Positions 19,266 through 19,582 of a DNA stretch of 19,582 nucleotides are shown piece by piece. The position numbers were made by a program, and so were the translations under genes. Each line of letters opens with the position of its first letter. Position 1 is the stretch's first letter. The DNA lies in NCBI GenBank assembly GCA_015478945.1, contig JABUQX010041913.1, forward strand, positions 15,001-34,582, in the 5' to 3' direction. The stretch is from Trachelipus rathkii. Lineage: Eukaryota; Arthropoda; Malacostraca; Isopoda; Trachelipodidae. The notes beneath the pieces were generated by a model. It worked only from the letters and a program-made list of their open reading frames with translations. It was not told where the DNA came from and ran no database searches.

Positions 19266-19582
19266 TAAATGATCATTTCTTGGATTAGGACCATTAATAT
19301 TTAGAATTACTATGATCCTATGACTTTGATGTGTAAGCATCGAATTTTGCTCAGGTCCAGTTTTATGTTAGGCTTCAAAAAACACGAATTAACTTTTTTT
19401 ATTTTGTTGTAAATGCTAATATTTAGAAGTTCTCAAATCTTAATGTTGAACTCTGGGAGTTGAACCTTATAATAATTATGTAGATAGTAGTGCGTGGTAT
19501 TTTGTGGTGTCACTTTCGAATTTAGAGTCAAGTTCATCGTTCTCCGAAATATATTATACTATATATTCAAAGAATGATTTTT

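Larger units (their letters stand above)
10923..19582. repeat. ~360-bp satellite array, block 3, with A-B-C-B higher-order repeat
   Basis: About 24 monomers run to the window edge. From the landmark near 10990 to that near 18898, 22 intervals average about 360 bp. Three variants differ in the block before TTCATTCTAAAGGG: A has GATTTCAATTTCGCTTTCTC, B has CCGAAGTTTGATTTTAAT, and C has GAATTATTTTTAATTTTTTT. Type A also carries TTATTACAGGTGTTCAAAA and GTAATTATATGCTAATATT where B and C carry GTTACAGGTCTTCAAAAACA and GTTGTTAAATGCTAATATTT. The order A-B-C-B recurs with A at 10926, 12325, 13778, 18110 and 19565. The order breaks down between about 14.8 and 17.7 kb. Open frames in this block at 10993, 11227, 11394, 15172, 15584 and 17675 are satellite sequence. 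Confidence 0.9.

Noticed and set aside
6713..19582. CRISPR array or multigene family as an explanation of the repeats
   Set aside because: Repeats are contiguous ~360-bp units without short identical repeats separated by unique spacers, and the units have no conserved reading frame.

Overview
The window looks like AT-rich nuclear DNA from a eukaryote, most likely an invertebrate and plausibly an insect. The evidence is long impure (TA)n tracts, a large array of ~360-bp satellite monomers, a transposon-derived gene pair with Ulp1-type (C48) peptidase domains, and one spliced exon of the conserved eukaryotic gene PRMT5. Nothing prokaryotic is visible: there are no operons, ribosome binding sites or rRNA/tRNA genes. 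The species cannot be named from this sequence.

Layout. Positions 1-3,500 are mostly non-coding. They hold impure (TA)n blocks (about 50-805, 1129-1290, 2699-2998, 3351-3505), an older ~185-bp tandem repeat in about four copies (1315-2065), a short perfect hairpin (2076-2106), and unassigned unique stretches. Positions 3,673-6,691, on the minus strand, carry the remains of a transposon-like element. Its upstream reading frame (5444-6691) resembles the C-terminal part of a eukaryotic transposase-like protein. Its downstream frame (3673-5292) holds two tandem copies of a C48 cysteine-peptidase domain. Between them, 5296-5439 encodes the N-terminal edge of the first peptidase domain but has four in-frame stops. 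The 5' end of the element is cut off by satellite DNA at about 6713.

From 6,713 to the right edge the window is almost entirely a head-to-tail satellite, about 34 recognisable monomers averaging ~360 bp. The structure is nested. Each monomer is itself a diverged duplication of a ~180-bp unit, and monomer variants (called A, B and C here) tend to follow the order A-B-C-B, giving a ~1.4-kb higher-order repeat. Many monomers carry the dyad GGACCATA...TATGGTCC. Two insertions interrupt the array. At about 8420-8885 there is a precise 51-bp minisatellite followed by a 182-bp PRMT5 exon with an intact splice acceptor and donor. At about 10581-10922 there is an unidentified ~340-bp island.

Interpretation. 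Either a PRMT5 gene has introns largely filled with satellite (no following exon is seen in 10.7 kb), or a PRMT5 exon was captured into a pericentromeric or centromeric-like array. The transposon remnant sits at the array's left border. The satellite monomers differ by many one- and two-base indels while the exon and the two large ORFs are clean, so part of the monomer divergence may be residual long-read error.
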